64,000 nucleotides of DNA from Candidatus Desulfovibrio trichonymphae. GTDB lineage: Bacteria > Desulfobacterota > Desulfovibrionia > Desulfovibrionales > Desulfovibrionaceae. The notes beneath the pieces are model-generated. The model was not told the DNA's origin. It searched no databases and saw only the letters and a program-made list of their open reading frames with translations. The stretch is from assembly GCF_002355955.1 (NCBI RefSeq), contig NZ_AP017368.1:952001-1016000 (forward strand). The letters are read 5' to 3'. A program made the position numbers and the translations under genes. Position 1 is the stretch's first letter. Every line of letters begins with the position of its first letter. Positions 1 to 9,923 of the stretch are shown here, one piece after another.

Positions 1-708
1 CATGCCGACGGACTCATCGGAAGCTCCGGAGATGATCAGCGGGGTGCGGGCCTCATCTATAAGAATGGAGTCCACCTCGTCCACAATGGCGAAGTTGTGG
101 CCGCATTGCACAAGCTGGTTGGCATAGAATTTCATATTGTCGCGCAAATAGTCGAAACCAAATTCATTGTTTGTGCCGTAGGTGATGTCCGCGTTATAGG
201 CGGCCGCTCGTTCGTTGTCGTCCAGATCGTGCACAATGACGCCGGTTGTCAGACCGAGAAAATGATAGATTTTACCCATCCATGCCGCGTCACGCCTTGC
301 CAGATAGTCGTTGACCGTAACCACGTGCACGCCCCTGCCGGAAAGCGCGTTCAGCACAGCGGCCAGCGTTGCCGCCAGAGTTTTGCCCTCGCCTGTTTTC
401 ATTTCGGCGATTTTGCCCCAGTGCAGTGTTATGCCGCCCACAAGCTGCACGTCATAGTGGCGCAAGCCGAGCGTACGGCGCGAGGCCTCGCGCGTGAGGG
501 CAAATACTTCCGGCAACAGGCTGTCCGGCGTGGCATTGTTGTCCTTAATCTCCTTCCGAAAAGCGTCTATACGGACGCGAAAATCTGAGTCGGCAAGAGC
601 CTGCGCTTCCGGTTCCAGCGCGTTGATGCGCTCGACCAACGGACGCAGGCGGCGCAGAAAGCGCTCGTTCCTGCTGCCGAAAATTTTTTTAAATAAAAAA
701 GAAAACAT
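1..708 (-). CDS. secA: Protein translocase ATPase SecA, N-terminal part
   Basis: The reverse strand encodes the first 236 residues of SecA, the ATPase that drives preproteins through SecYEG; the gene continues beyond the left edge. The Walker A motif TGEGKT lies at about residues 105-110. The DEAD-like Walker B block, with [19 protein letters not shown], lies just before the edge, at the spacing expected for SecA. The start is ATG at 708, preceded by an AAGGAA ribosome-binding site. The basic N-terminus, starting [11 protein letters not shown], fits family members. The stub of a sigma-54 regulator ends 17 bases upstream of the start. secD, secF and yajC lie elsewhere in the window. The assignment is secure, but completeness cannot be judged. 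Confidence 0.97.
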   Translation of the reverse strand, partial: MFSFLFKKIFGSRNERFLRRLRPLVERINALEPEAQALADSDFRVRIDAFRKEIKDNNATPDSLLPEVFALTREASRRTLGLRHYDVQLVGGITLHWGKIAEMKTGEGKTLAATLAAVLNALSGRGVHVVTVNDYLARRDAAWMGKIYHFLGLTTGVIVHDLDDNERAAAYNADITYGTNNEFGFDYLRDNMKFYANQLVQCGHNFAIVDEVDSILIDEARTPLIISGASDESVGM

Positions 709-725
709 GCGGTTCCTTCAATATT

Positions 726-1023
726 TCATGCGTCGGCAGGAAGGCCCTGAGAACGGTATACATTGCGTTTGTTGCACAGCGTGCGCACGAAAATGCCCAG
801 CAGTTCCGCGGCATGCGCGCAATTCCCGACCATAGCTTCAAGACCTTTGATAATCGTGAGCTTTTCCACTTCGTGCAGGGGCATCACCGAGCCGGCCAGC
901 AACCTTGCTGCAACCATTGAGATTTTCTGTCAGATCGATCTCACAGCCCGCGTCTCGCAACGACGGAGAAATGGCTGCCACGGCTCTGGCCGGCGAGAGA
1001 AACAACAATCGGCGCGTAGACAT
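726..1023 (-). pseudogene. Remnant of a sigma-54 (NtrC-type) response regulator
   Basis: Two pieces of one regulator appear fused. From about 1023 down, a receiver-like N-terminus reads MSTRRLLFLSP, continuing to about residue 35. From about 885 to 726, in another frame, is a Fis-type DNA-binding helix-turn-helix with LHEVEKLTIIKGLEAM, AAELLGI and RTL.NK..VYRSQG, typical of the C-terminal end of NtrC-family activators. The central AAA+ domain (about 240 residues, with GAFTGA) is absent, so a large internal deletion plus frameshift has occurred. It sits directly upstream of secA. The C-terminal match is strong; the receiver assignment is weaker. Confidence 0.6.
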
Positions 1024-1074
1024 TTTACTCTTGTAACGCGTCACACCATACAATGCAACAGCCGTCTTTCACGC

Positions 1075-1251
1075 ATGAAAACCCATATCGCGGATAAAAC
1101 GCCCTATGATAACAATTCACTGCGCTTTGATCCGCAAGATTTATTCCGATTGAAGGAATGTGAATGTTGTTTTGACCACAAGAAAGAGAGATTATACAAA
1201 ATGGTACTAAACATGTTCAGGGAAAATCCTTCAGCCAAGCATGACCAATAA
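1075..1251 (+). CDS. Small hypothetical ORF, uncertain
   Basis: A 58-codon frame opens at an ATG and ends in TAA. The product is charged and has a CECC cysteine cluster near the middle (DLFRLKECECCFDHKKERLYK). No convincing ribosome-binding site precedes it and I recognise no family. It lies in a stretch of decayed genes between secA and the RNB exoribonuclease, so it may be a gene fragment or chance. Confidence 0.2.
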   Translation: MKTHIADKTPYDNNSLRFDPQDLFRLKECECCFDHKKERLYKMVLNMFRENPSAKHDQ

Positions 1252-1410
1252 TTTTAAATGATGACTCGGTTATTTGCCAACTTCAGGTTCAATGGGAATA
1301 TCTCTGAACTCTTATCATTGCCAGGGCGAAACACTCCAAGGCTATTGCCCCTTGCCTGAAGCCGCCCTCCGGGTTAAAGTCTTTTTGAGTGGAGCGGAGA
1401 TGATGCTGAT

Positions 1411-1600
1411 ATGATGAAAGACGCAAGGAAAACAATAGGCAATGTGATTGACAAGCAGAGCGTCGCATACTTCTTCCATACGCGCAGCCCAATACAGGAA
1501 AAACTCGAAAACCTGCATTTATTTTTGCGACAGGAAATTTTTCGGGGCGTTATGTTGAAAGGCGCCATGAAATACTGAAGGATGCTGTCAACAAGGACAT
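1411..1600 (+). pseudogene. Remnant of a pyridoxamine-5'-phosphate-oxidase-like (PPOX/FMN-binding) protein
   Basis: The frame opens MMKDARKTIGNVIDKQSVAY, a typical start for small FMN-binding split-barrel proteins of the PPOX superfamily. It is followed by an altered middle and the recognisable FFRGVMLKG-like strand (here IFRGVMLKGAM). After the in-frame stop at about 1576, the matching continuation EILKDAVNKDM reads on in the next frame. At least one frameshift and internal loss have therefore inactivated the gene. Intact relatives are about 130-145 residues. The assignment rests on motif memory, not a search. Confidence 0.5.
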
Positions 1601-1851
1601 GCGCCGAACTACGGCGACTACCGCTTCAAGGTTGACGAGCGGCAAAACAGATGGATGCTCATAGCAGGTGCCTGCTGCGACAGCAGGTCAACCGCGCCCA
1701 TAAAAATCCAGCAGGACGTTAGTGTCTGCGCAATCGCTGGACAAAGGGCAAATCCTGACCTTCAAGATCACGGCCATCAGGCGTATCTGGTGCTGATTGA
1801 AAGGGCAGTCGGAACAAACGGCGTTGAACAACATAGCGTGAAGGAGCGCGT
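1601..1851. other. Degraded intergenic stretch
   Basis: No intact gene is visible. Short coding-like runs appear in more than one forward frame (for example NYGDYRFKVDERQNRW near 1610-1660 and GQILTFKITAIRRIW near 1740-1790), suggesting another frameshifted gene fragment that I cannot identify. The 3' end carries the GGAG ribosome-binding site of the following exoribonuclease gene. Confidence 0.35.
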
Positions 1852-3966
1852 ATGCCTGATTGCGTGCGATACCCTGCACCGGGCTGTATTGTGGAATACA
1901 TGGAGGGCAATGCCCCCCAGATCGCCATGATCACAGAAGAATCCGGAGGGCATCTGCGTCTGTTGCTGCCCAACCGGCGCGAAATGCGCCTGAACGCCGC
2001 GCGCATTCTGCCCTGGATCGGCCCCATGCACGCGTCCGGCATGGGCAGAGAAGACGCTGTGCGCATTCTGGAGTCGCATAAAAAAAAAAGGGAAGCCCTG
2101 GCGCTTGCCGTCGCGCCGCTCGAAGTATGGGACATCGCCCAAGGGGAGGTCCCCCAGGCGCCGGCGCGCTGGTTTGCTGAATTCTTCACCGCCGAGCCGG
2201 ACGCGGACGCTGTAGCCGCCTGCGGCCGCGCGCTGCTTGCCTGTAAAAGCCATTTTCGTTTTCAGCCGCCCGCTTTTCAGATTTTTCCCGCTGAAACAGT
2301 GGAAAAACGCCTTGCCGAGCAGCGCGAGAAACAAGTGCGTGAGGCCCTTGTCACGGGCGGCGCGGCATTTTTTCGTCTGCTGTGGGAGGCCGCCTGCAAA
2401 AAATGTGTTCTGCCGCTGTCAGGAACGAGCGGCGCGGAATGCGGTGAATGGCCCTCGCCTGAAGTGGCAGAACGGCTCAAAGCCCTGCTGCGCGCCAGGA
2501 TGGTTGATCCGGAAAGTCAGGAGAACGAAAACCTCTGGCGCATGCTGGTCAAAACCCTGCCGGACGTGCCGCATCTGCCCCTGCAATTGCTCACGGCGTG
2601 GGGCGAGTTGCCGGAACATTATAACTTCTGGCTGGACAGGGCCGGTTACGCACCCGGCGACGACTGGTGGCTCCCCCACGCCGGGGAAGCAAACGCCCTT
2701 GTGCTCACTACGCAAAACTGCGATGCACCCTTGTGCGATATACCTTTTCTGAGCATAGACAGCGCAAGCACCCGTGATGTGGACGACGCTTTTTTTGTGG
2801 AACCCAACGGCACCGGTTGTACGTTGACGCTGGCCTTGGCCTGTCCGGCCCTGTTCTGGCCTTTTGAAAGCCCTCTCAACAAAGCCGTGCTGTACCGCGG
2901 CACAAGCATCTATTTGCCGGAGGGCACATGCCACATGCTGCCGGAAATGATGGCGACAGCGGCTTTTTCGCTGACAGCCGGGCAAATGCGCCCTGCGCTG
3001 TGCATGCGCATACAGGTGAATGGAGCGGGCAACGCGGACGATTGCGAGCTTTTTATTGCCAGGGTCCGGCTTGCGGCAAACCTGTGTTACGCGGACTGTC
3101 AGGCCGTATTTGACGCCGATCGAAAACAGGCTCCTCTGCCGGACAATGCCGCAAGGCCTTACGCCGACCAATTGCGTCATGGACTGGCGCTCGCCCGTTT
3201 ACGGCAACAGGCGCGCATTGCAGCGGGCGCCGTTATTATGGACAGGGTCGAGCCCGTGCTGCATTTGCACGGCGATGGCGCGAACACGACCGTGGAAATG
3301 GAAATGCCGGCCCCCGCCCGTGACGCACAGAACCTTGTCGCTGAATTGATGATTCTGGCCAGCGCATCAGCGGCGAACTGGGCATGCGCGCACAGCCTGT
3401 CCATGCTGCACCGCACGCAGGACGTGGCCCTGCCGAAAGAATACGCCGGGATATGGACACTGCCGGAAGACCTGACCCGCATTATGCGCTCGCTCGCCTC
3501 CTCCTGCCTGGAAGTACAGGCTCGGCCCCATGCCGCCCTTGCAGTTGCGCGCTATACGCCTGTCACCTCGCCCCTGCGCCGCTATACAGATCTTGTCAAC
3601 GAGGCGCAAGTGACGCATTTTCTGCAAACAGGCACACCCTTATGGAGCGAGGCTGGTCTTGTGGACATTCTCGGCGCGTTATCCCCCGTTCTGAACGCGG
3701 CAGGGCAGGCGCAACGTTTCCGCCCGCGCTACTGGAAGCTGCTCTATTTCCGCCAGAAGGGGGACAAAGTCTGGTGGCACGGCGTTATTACCGAAGAAAA
3801 CGACGCCGTTGTCAACGTGAACCTGCCGGATCAGGGGCTGTTTGTGCGCGGCAGACGCCTTCTTTTTGACGAAAGGGCATATCCGGGCATGCCCGTCGCG
3901 GTGCGCCTGGGGAAAATACATCCGCTCTATAATGAAATACAAATATTGGAAGCGGCCGCGCAATAG
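1852..3966 (+). CDS. RNase II/R family (RNB-domain) exoribonuclease
   Basis: This 704-residue protein belongs to the RNB exoribonucleases, which degrade RNA processively 3'-5' in the cytoplasm. The catalytic RNB signature with clustered acidic residues (FLSIDSASTRDVDDAFF) is at about residues 300-316; in the family these Asp residues bind Mg2+. A downstream block (VARYTPVTSPLRRYTDLVN) matches the conserved RNB end motif. The last 70 residues form a small basic beta-rich domain that may replace the S1 domain. The N-terminus lacks clear cold-shock domains, so it resembles the shorter RNB proteins of Desulfovibrio more than RNase R. The start is ATG with AAGGAG upstream. plsY follows 56 bases later. 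Confidence 0.9.
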   Translation: MPDCVRYPAPGCIVEYMEGNAPQIAMITEESGGHLRLLLPNRREMRLNAARILPWIGPMHASGMGREDAVRILESHKKKREALALAVAPLEVWDIAQGEVPQAPARWFAEFFTAEPDADAVAACGRALLACKSHFRFQPPAFQIFPAETVEKRLAEQREKQVREALVTGGAAFFRLLWEAACKKCVLPLSGTSGAECGEWPSPEVAERLKALLRARMVDPESQENENLWRMLVKTLPDVPHLPLQLLTAWGELPEHYNFWLDRAGYAPGDDWWLPHAGEANALVLTTQNCDAPLCDIPFLSIDSASTRDVDDAFFVEPNGTGCTLTLALACPALFWPFESPLNKAVLYRGTSIYLPEGTCHMLPEMMATAAFSLTAGQMRPALCMRIQVNGAGNADDCELFIARVRLAANLCYADCQAVFDADRKQAPLPDNAARPYADQLRHGLALARLRQQARIAAGAVIMDRVEPVLHLHGDGANTTVEMEMPAPARDAQNLVAELMILASASAANWACAHSLSMLHRTQDVALPKEYAGIWTLPEDLTRIMRSLASSCLEVQARPHAALAVARYTPVTSPLRRYTDLVNEAQVTHFLQTGTPLWSEAGLVDILGALSPVLNAAGQAQRFRPRYWKLLYFRQKGDKVWWHGVITEENDAVVNVNLPDQGLFVRGRRLLFDERAYPGMPVAVRLGKIHPLYNEIQILEAAAQ

Positions 3967-4022
3967 CCGCAAATATAACAACGCACGAGCAGTAACCCAA
4001 CGTAGCGAAACCAAGATCAACC

Positions 4023-4640
4023 ATGCCGGAAGCGCTTTTGATTGTTATGGCCTATCTGCTGGGATCCGCGCCGTGGGGTCTGCTTATTGCCGGAATATGC
4101 TGCGGCGTTGACCTGCGCCGTAGCGGAAGCGGCAATACCGGAGCAACAAATGTGGCCCGGCTCTGCGGCTTCGGCTATGGCGTCGCCACGCTGCTCTGCG
4201 ATCTTCTCAAAGGCTCCCTGCCCGTATGGCTTGCCCCGCACATAAACACATCTCCGGTTTTCGTGTCGGCCGTGGGGCTTGCGTGCGTTGTGGGGCATGT
4301 GTTTTCCTGCTTCATAAAGTTCAGGGGGGGCAAAGCCGTGGCTACAAGCATCGGTGTTTTTCTGCCCTTGGCCTTCTGGCAGCTGCTTACGGCGGCGGTG
4401 TGCTGCCTTCTGGTTATCTGGCGCAGCGGCTATGTTTCCCTGGGGTCGCTCACGTTTGTCACGGCCATGCCCCCGCTTCTGGCCGTATGCGGCTTGTGGC
4501 AATGGCTGCCGTTGAGCCTGTGCATCTTTGCCCTTGTGCTCTGCAAACATGCCGAAAATATCCGGCGCCTGCGCAATGGCACAGAAAAAAGCTGGCAAAA
4601 ATCCCGGCAGCATGCCGACAAAACGCATGAAAACTCGTAA
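4023..4640 (+). CDS. plsY: Glycerol-3-phosphate acyltransferase PlsY
   Basis: This 205-residue integral membrane enzyme transfers acyl groups from acyl-phosphate to glycerol 3-phosphate, the first step of phospholipid synthesis in the PlsX/PlsY system. It shows the three family motifs: LLGSAPWG near residue 12, GSGNTGATNVAR at about residues 36-47, and the phosphate-binding FRGGKAVATS near residue 100. The last is normally GGKGVAT, so Gly is replaced by Ala. Several hydrophobic helices span the length, and the size is normal. It is followed after 16 bases by thrC on the same strand, so co-transcription is likely. Confidence 0.95.
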   Translation: MPEALLIVMAYLLGSAPWGLLIAGICCGVDLRRSGSGNTGATNVARLCGFGYGVATLLCDLLKGSLPVWLAPHINTSPVFVSAVGLACVVGHVFSCFIKFRGGKAVATSIGVFLPLAFWQLLTAAVCCLLVIWRSGYVSLGSLTFVTAMPPLLAVCGLWQWLPLSLCIFALVLCKHAENIRRLRNGTEKSWQKSRQHADKTHENS

Positions 4641-4656
4641 GATGGAGAATGCCCTC

Positions 4657-6105
4657 ATGTCTTCTACCGCAACATTTCCGACATACCGCGGCCGTATGGA
4701 ATATGTCTGTCTCGGCTGCGACGCGCGCTACCCGCATGACAGCCTGCTGTACACTTGTCCAAAATGCGGCGGGGTTTTTCTGCTTGAAAATCTGGATTTT
4801 CAACTTTTGAAAAAACGTGACGGCGCGTTCTGGCGCGAGCTTTTCGACGCGCGCGCGGCAAGCCGCGTTACTGCCTTGCGCGGCGTTTTTCGCTATTACG
4901 AATTGCTTGCGCCCCTGCTTGACGAAGAAGACATTGTCTACCTCGGCGAAGGCAACACCCCGATTGTGGAGGCCGCGCCCGCGCTGCGCGACGCTGTAGG
5001 ACTGCCGTTCGCCTATAAAAACGATGGGCAGAACCCCAGCGCTTCGTTCAAGGATCGCGGCATGGCCTGCGCGTTCAGCTACCTCAAATGGCTCTGCCGC
5101 TGCCGGCAGTGGGACGAGGTGCTCACTGTCTGCGCATCCACGGGCGACACATCGGCCGCCGCAGCGCTGTACGCGGCATACATCGGTCCGCCGCTCAAAT
5201 CCGTGGTGCTGCTGCCCAAAGGCAAAGTGACGCCGCAACAGCTTTCGCAGCCGCTCGGCAGCGGAGCAACAGTACTGGAGCTTCCGGGCGTGTTTGACGA
5301 CTGCATGAAGGCGGTGGAGCATCTTGCGGAAAACTATCGCGTTGCCCTGCTCAATTCCAAAAACGCCTGGCGCATTCTGGGGCAGGAATCCTGGGCATAT
5401 GAGACAGCACAGTGGTATAACTGGGACGTGACGGGACTGTGCCTTTTTGTGCCCATCGGCAATGCGGGCAACATCACGGCCATTATGTCAGGTTTTCTGA
5501 AACTGCGCGACCTCGGCATAACCACCGGCCTGCCGCGTGTTTTCGGCGTACAGTCAGAGCACGCAAATCCTGTGTACCGCTATTACGCCGTGCCGGCGCA
5601 GAACCGGCAGTGGCGGCCGGTACGGGTAACGTCCAGCGTGGCCCAGGCAGCCATGATCGGCAACCCTGTTTCCTTCCCGCGCGTGCGTGCGTTGGCCGAA
5701 CGTTTCACTGCAGCGGGCGGGGAACGCGCCTTCCAGGTGATTCAGGTCACGGAACAGCAGATTATGGATGCCATGATCAAGGCCAACCGCCACGGCCACA
5801 TTGCCTGCACCCAAGGTGGCGAGTCTCTGGCCGGGCTTATGAACGCAAAAATCCTTGGCCTCATCGGCAACGGAGAACGCGCTCTGCTGAACGCCACGGC
5901 GCACAGTCTGAAATTCGCCGGTTTTCAGGAAATGTATTTTACTGACGGCTTCACGCCGGAATACGGCATCACTCCTGATAAAAGCCTTGCCAACGAGCCG
6001 CATTCCCTTTTGCCGAAAAGCGCGCGCACGGGCAAAAGCGACGGCGAATACGCCCGCTTGGCGGCACAAGCCGTAGTTGAACGCCTGCAACTGCGGCGAA
6101 AATAA
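4657..6105 (+). CDS. thrC: Threonine synthase
   Basis: Threonine synthase converts O-phosphohomoserine to threonine using pyridoxal phosphate. The 482-residue product opens with a zinc-ribbon-like segment (CLGC...CPKCGG). The PLP lysine is about residue 132 in NPSASFKDRGMA, and a glycine-rich phosphate loop (PIGNAGNITA) follows. Both the order and the length fit the longer threonine synthases of Deltaproteobacteria. The chosen ATG at 4657 has GATGGAG upstream. A longer in-frame start at 4528 would overlap plsY by more than 100 bases and adds a non-conserved basic leader, so I reject it. A strong hairpin follows the gene. Confidence 0.95.
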   Translation: MSSTATFPTYRGRMEYVCLGCDARYPHDSLLYTCPKCGGVFLLENLDFQLLKKRDGAFWRELFDARAASRVTALRGVFRYYELLAPLLDEEDIVYLGEGNTPIVEAAPALRDAVGLPFAYKNDGQNPSASFKDRGMACAFSYLKWLCRCRQWDEVLTVCASTGDTSAAAALYAAYIGPPLKSVVLLPKGKVTPQQLSQPLGSGATVLELPGVFDDCMKAVEHLAENYRVALLNSKNAWRILGQESWAYETAQWYNWDVTGLCLFVPIGNAGNITAIMSGFLKLRDLGITTGLPRVFGVQSEHANPVYRYYAVPAQNRQWRPVRVTSSVAQAAMIGNPVSFPRVRALAERFTAAGGERAFQVIQVTEQQIMDAMIKANRHGHIACTQGGESLAGLMNAKILGLIGNGERALLNATAHSLKFAGFQEMYFTDGFTPEYGITPDKSLANEPHSLLPKSARTGKSDGEYARLAAQAVVERLQLRRK

Positions 6106-6223
6106 ATACTCCACCCGCTGAAGCAAGATGGGCAGACTGCTGTGTCCGTCATGCCAAAAAACACACGGTGAAACCGCCGCCTGGGCGGGCACATGTCGGC
6201 CGCGGGAATGGGTCAATTCGGAG

Positions 6224-6266
6224 ACACAAATGGGAGCGAAAACTGTTTTTTCGCTCCCATTTGTGT
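6224..6266. terminator. Strong hairpin between converging thrC and porin genes
   Basis: A 19-base perfect inverted repeat (arms 6224-6242 and 6248-6266, five-base loop) contains the unit ACACAAATGGGAGCGAAAA. It sits between the ends of two converging genes and probably stops transcription from both sides. No long T-run follows outside the stem; the A/T tract is inside the stem next to the loop. Confidence 0.75.
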
Positions 6267-6286
6267 GTTGAGATGGGATTTATGCG

Positions 6287-7912
6287 TTAAAACCTATATG
6301 CAAATACGAGTTGCGCTTTCCATGCGTCCTGTTTTTCATAGGAGTCGCCTGTCCAGTTGCGTTTCCATGTGCCGTCGTCCACCATGTTGGCAATATAGCC
6401 GAGTTCCAGGTTGGCCTCAAGGTTTTCATATATTGTCATGGAATTCACCAGGTTGAATTCCAGCAAGCCGTCGTTGGTGGTCAAATATGGGCCGTCCTGA
6501 GCGCCTGTTCCCTGTGTCCAGGCTGTGGCGCCACTCATGTACTTGACCAGGGACGGGCTGTTGGTGCCGTTCCAGTAAGCGATGCGGAAAGTGTGGGTGA
6601 GATTTTCCACAAAGCTCATGTTTTTGAGCTGCATGCCGAGACCCCATGTACCGGCGTACGACAAGTCGAGGTCATACCACGCGCCCGGCACCCACCCCAG
6701 ATTACCGTCGCCCATGAAGGAGGTGAAATTGGCAGCGCCGGCAATAGTTGGCAGGCGTTCCGAGCCGTTTTTCACGTCGCCGTCGTCGCCGGAAGCATAC
6801 CAGCCGAAAATGCCCGGCGTGCCCCAGTCCGTTTTGTATTCAATAAGGGCCTTGGCGAGCCAGCCCTGACGCCGGGTGCTGGCGCGCATGATGTCGGCAA
6901 CATCGCCGTAGCGCGCCACGTCGTAGCGGCCCATGGCTTCCACATAGCCGTAGTTAAGGTCAATCTCAATATTCAGCGGATCCCATACTGCGACGGCGAG
7001 CGGCAGGCCCGCAAAGAACATGCTGCCGTAGGCCTTGCTTGTGCTGCCGAGACCGTTGGGAGCATTGAAACCTGGGTAGAGGCTGTTCAGCGTGAAGGCA
7101 AGATTGCCGTCCACGGTGGACCAACTGGAGGGATTGGCATTTGCATAACGTGAGGGATAACTGCCGTCGCCATAGCCTTCCAGGACGTTTTTGCCCATCA
7201 TGCCGTACATGACCCAAGGCGTGAATTCGACGCAGTCAACCTTGAGCGGCAGGGTTAAGGCGATAAGGTCAATATTATCAAGATAATTGTTGCCCTGTGC
7301 TCTATCCGCGCCGTCAGTCCATCCGGCAAAATTGCCGTTGACAGGGCGCATCCACAGCGCTGTAAGACCAACATTGTCGTTAAACTGATACGAGGCCACA
7401 ATGCCGGCCGAGTCAGCGTCCATGATAGCGGAACCGCCGGCCGTGTTGGGCAGGGCTATGCCCTGAATGCCCATGCGCGTGCGCAGTTGCGTCTTGGGGA
7501 TCTGCCAGTCAAGATAGGCGTTTTTAAGTTCAATAACACTGGTTCTGTCCGCGCCGAGCGCACCTCCTGTCGCATTCTGCCCCCAGGTCGTGTCGCCGAT
7601 TTCAAAAAACACCGTGCCGGAGAGTGCTTCCGAGGCAACTGCGTCCAACTGAAGGCGTATGCGCTGTGCCGCAGCAAAGGTGTCCTGAGTGTTTGCTTTA
7701 GTTTTGCTGCCGCCATTATTGCGAACTTTGTTTATGAAACTGTTCTCGCCCAGACCGCCGTTGACGCCGAAACCCATGAGCCATCCGCCTTTGGCCTGAA
7801 AATCAACGGCCTTTGCGCCGCCTGCCGCGCTGAGCAACAGCCCCGCCGCGAGCAGAATGGTCAGGCAGCATTTTTTACATATTTTCAGTCTGCTCCTTTG
7901 CTTTGCTTCCAT
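6287..7912 (-). CDS. Outer-membrane homotrimeric porin (Desulfovibrio type)
   Basis: This 541-residue outer-membrane protein has a clear signal peptide (hydrophobic LTILLAAGLLLSAAGGAKA, cleavage after the second AKA alanine) and ends in phenylalanine (VFAYRF), the usual beta-barrel insertion signal. The mature N-terminus VDFQAKGGWLMGFG, then AAQRIRLQLDAVASEALSGTVFFEIGDTTWG, is the hallmark of the large porin family abundant in Desulfovibrio. It should form a diffusion channel for small solutes. The start has AGAGGA upstream. A related but broken copy lies at 32.3-33.8 kb, so this is the only intact porin in the window. Confidence 0.93.
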   Translation of the reverse strand: MEAKQRSRLKICKKCCLTILLAAGLLLSAAGGAKAVDFQAKGGWLMGFGVNGGLGENSFINKVRNNGGSKTKANTQDTFAAAQRIRLQLDAVASEALSGTVFFEIGDTTWGQNATGGALGADRTSVIELKNAYLDWQIPKTQLRTRMGIQGIALPNTAGGSAIMDADSAGIVASYQFNDNVGLTALWMRPVNGNFAGWTDGADRAQGNNYLDNIDLIALTLPLKVDCVEFTPWVMYGMMGKNVLEGYGDGSYPSRYANANPSSWSTVDGNLAFTLNSLYPGFNAPNGLGSTSKAYGSMFFAGLPLAVAVWDPLNIEIDLNYGYVEAMGRYDVARYGDVADIMRASTRRQGWLAKALIEYKTDWGTPGIFGWYASGDDGDVKNGSERLPTIAGAANFTSFMGDGNLGWVPGAWYDLDLSYAGTWGLGMQLKNMSFVENLTHTFRIAYWNGTNSPSLVKYMSGATAWTQGTGAQDGPYLTTNDGLLEFNLVNSMTIYENLEANLELGYIANMVDDGTWKRNWTGDSYEKQDAWKAQLVFAYRF

Positions 7913-8263
7913 AGAATCCTCTTTATTTGTTTATTACTTGTTTGTTTTGTTGCTGTAAGGTGAACTGAGACCTGACAAGTAACACGAGATATAAAAAGGC
8001 AGCAATAAAAAATCTCAGCGCATATGTTTAACATGAATACACGACAACAACCATGTCATGGAGACGAGGGCATATCAAGAAAATTAAAATTCATTTTTAA
8101 AAAATTGAACAAAAACCTCACCAGCCGTTCCCACCTGAACAACAGATGCTCCGTGTCCTAACGCCTAGCGACTTTGCGTATCCTGCAACGGTATTGCCAT
8201 TGCCGTAAAAATGAGTTACCCAACAGCGTTCCCACAGCAGCATTGCCTTATCCCGTCTTTTCT
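7913..8263. other. Intergenic region between divergent porin and tRNA-Ser
   Basis: About 350 AT-rich bases with no convincing gene. It must hold the porin promoter (reverse strand) and the tRNA-Ser promoter (forward strand), but I see no unambiguous -35/-10 pair for either. Confidence 0.4.
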
Positions 8264-8358
<95 letters not shown>

Positions 8359-8469
8359 AGTTAATCCAGCCGAGCTCAGACAAGTCAAATATCTCCTGAA
8401 AATCAAGGGAATATCGAAAGTGACCTGTCCGAAACTTTTAAAAAATTCTTTGCTAAACGAAAATGCTGG

Positions 8470-9739
8470 TTACGTTTGCCTTATCCGTTTCAGGGTTAAT
8501 TCTTCCTCCCGCAAGCCGTCCAGGTAGTCGGCCCAGGTCTGCATGGCCCCGCGCCGTTCATCAAAGTATTCAGACCTGTTATAGATGGCCCGCACAGCGT
8601 CCCTGCCCTTGTGCGCCAACTGCGCTTCAATCACATCCGGGCAGAATATTGAAGCTTTCATTAAGGCGCGTGCTGGCGGTTGTTCTCATTCCGTGCAGGC
8701 TTAATTCTTCCTTGCTGTATCCAAGACTGCGCCGCCGCCAATGCCCCCTCGTTGCTTATGACCCGCGACTTTCCTCTTGTGGACGGGAAACAATATCGAC
8801 TGTCAGCTGTAACTTGGCGCAGTTCCCGGAACATGCCCTCAACCTGACGCGCCAGGGGCACAAGCAGGGGTTGCTCAGAAAGCTTGCGTGTTTTTGAGCC
8901 GCCGGCCGGGACAGTCCACAGCTTTTGGTCAAAGTCTATTTCAGTCCATTCCGCAAGGCGCAATTCGGAAGGCCGCGTGAATACATACGGCAGGATTTTA
9001 AAAAAATAGGCAATGGCAACAGACGTTCCGCCATACCCGTCAATGTCCCGCAAAAGTCGGCCGATCTTTGCCGGTTCGGTGATCGCCGCCATGTGTTTTA
9101 CCCTTACAGGCGGCAGTGCCGCTGATATACGCGCCCCGATGTTAAATGGCACAAGCCCCTTGATAAAAGCATATTCCAAAACTTGGCGGACAAGCCCAAC
9201 CTGCCTGTGCGCCGTTTCAAGGTGCCCTTTGTCCAGGGCATCCTGAACAGCATGGAATATGCGGCGGGCACAATGTCCTTTACAGGCTTTGCCCCTATGG
9301 ACGGGAAAAGAACGGCGTCGAAAAACCGCTTCTTTTTATGCGCGTTCTGCTCGGCAATATCTCTGGAATGTGTCTTGAACTATTCCAGCGCCACGGCCTT
9401 AAATATGTTTTCAGCGTCGCGCTGTTCGGCTGCGGCCTGTTCCTGTTTTTTTGCCGCGCTTGGATCAATGCCGTGAGAAGCATACCCTTTGCTTCAAAGT
9501 GCTTCCTACGGGCATCTGCAAGGCTCACAAAGGGGTATGGGCCTATGGACAGGGTTTTCTGATTGCGCAGCCGCCTTCCGTTCTGCCCTATCGGCCCGAA
9601 GGAATAATTCCAGCGCCAGAGCTTGCCGCCTATCGGCGTTACGGCAATATACAGCCCCCCGGCCAACGGCAAACTTGTAAAGCTTGTCCTTGGGCTTCAA
9701 GTTCTGGATCGTTATGTCGGTAACTGCTTTTGTCGCCAT
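8470..9739 (-). pseudogene. Degraded P4-type tyrosine integrase
   Basis: Reading in pieces on the reverse strand gives a near-complete integrase of about 400 residues. The N-terminal arm-binding domain opens MATKAVTDITIQNLKPKD, followed in another frame by KTLSIGPYPFVSLADARRK. The core has TRPSELRLAEW (catalytic Arg), SLHGMRTTAST (His-x-x-Arg block) and LAHKGRDAVRAIYNRSEY (His/Tyr block). At least three frame changes separate these segments, so no functional recombinase can be made. It begins 185 bases past the 3' end of tRNA-Asn in the same orientation, the usual arrangement for an island integrated at that tRNA. Nothing else of the island is recognisable. Confidence 0.88.
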
Positions 9740-9874
9740 GATGGTAGCCTTATGGTATTCGTTTTCAGGCGTTCAAGCCCTCAAGGCTCAATATGCCCTA
9801 TGAAATACCATAAAAGCAAGCGGCAGTCAGCGAACAATAAAAGACGTGAAGAACTATAAGATGATATAAAAGCT

Positions 9875-9908
9875 AAGGCTGTTAATGCTTTTGGACATTA
9901 ACGGCCTT
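9875..9908 (-). terminator. Terminator of tRNA-Asn
   Basis: A 13-base stem with one G-T wobble (arms 9875-9887 and 9896-9908, eight-base loop). On the reverse strand it is followed by a T-rich tract, just downstream of the tRNA-Asn 3' end. Confidence 0.75.
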
Positions 9909-9923
9909 GTTTGGAAATCTCTT

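Noticed and set aside
4528-4656. N-terminal extension of threonine synthase
   Set aside because: It overlaps plsY and is not family-like; the ATG at 4657 has a better ribosome-binding site.
4459-5322. Reverse-strand frames over thrC
   Set aside because: The threonine synthase motifs on the forward strand explain the region; the reverse frames are His/Cys/Arg-rich shadows.
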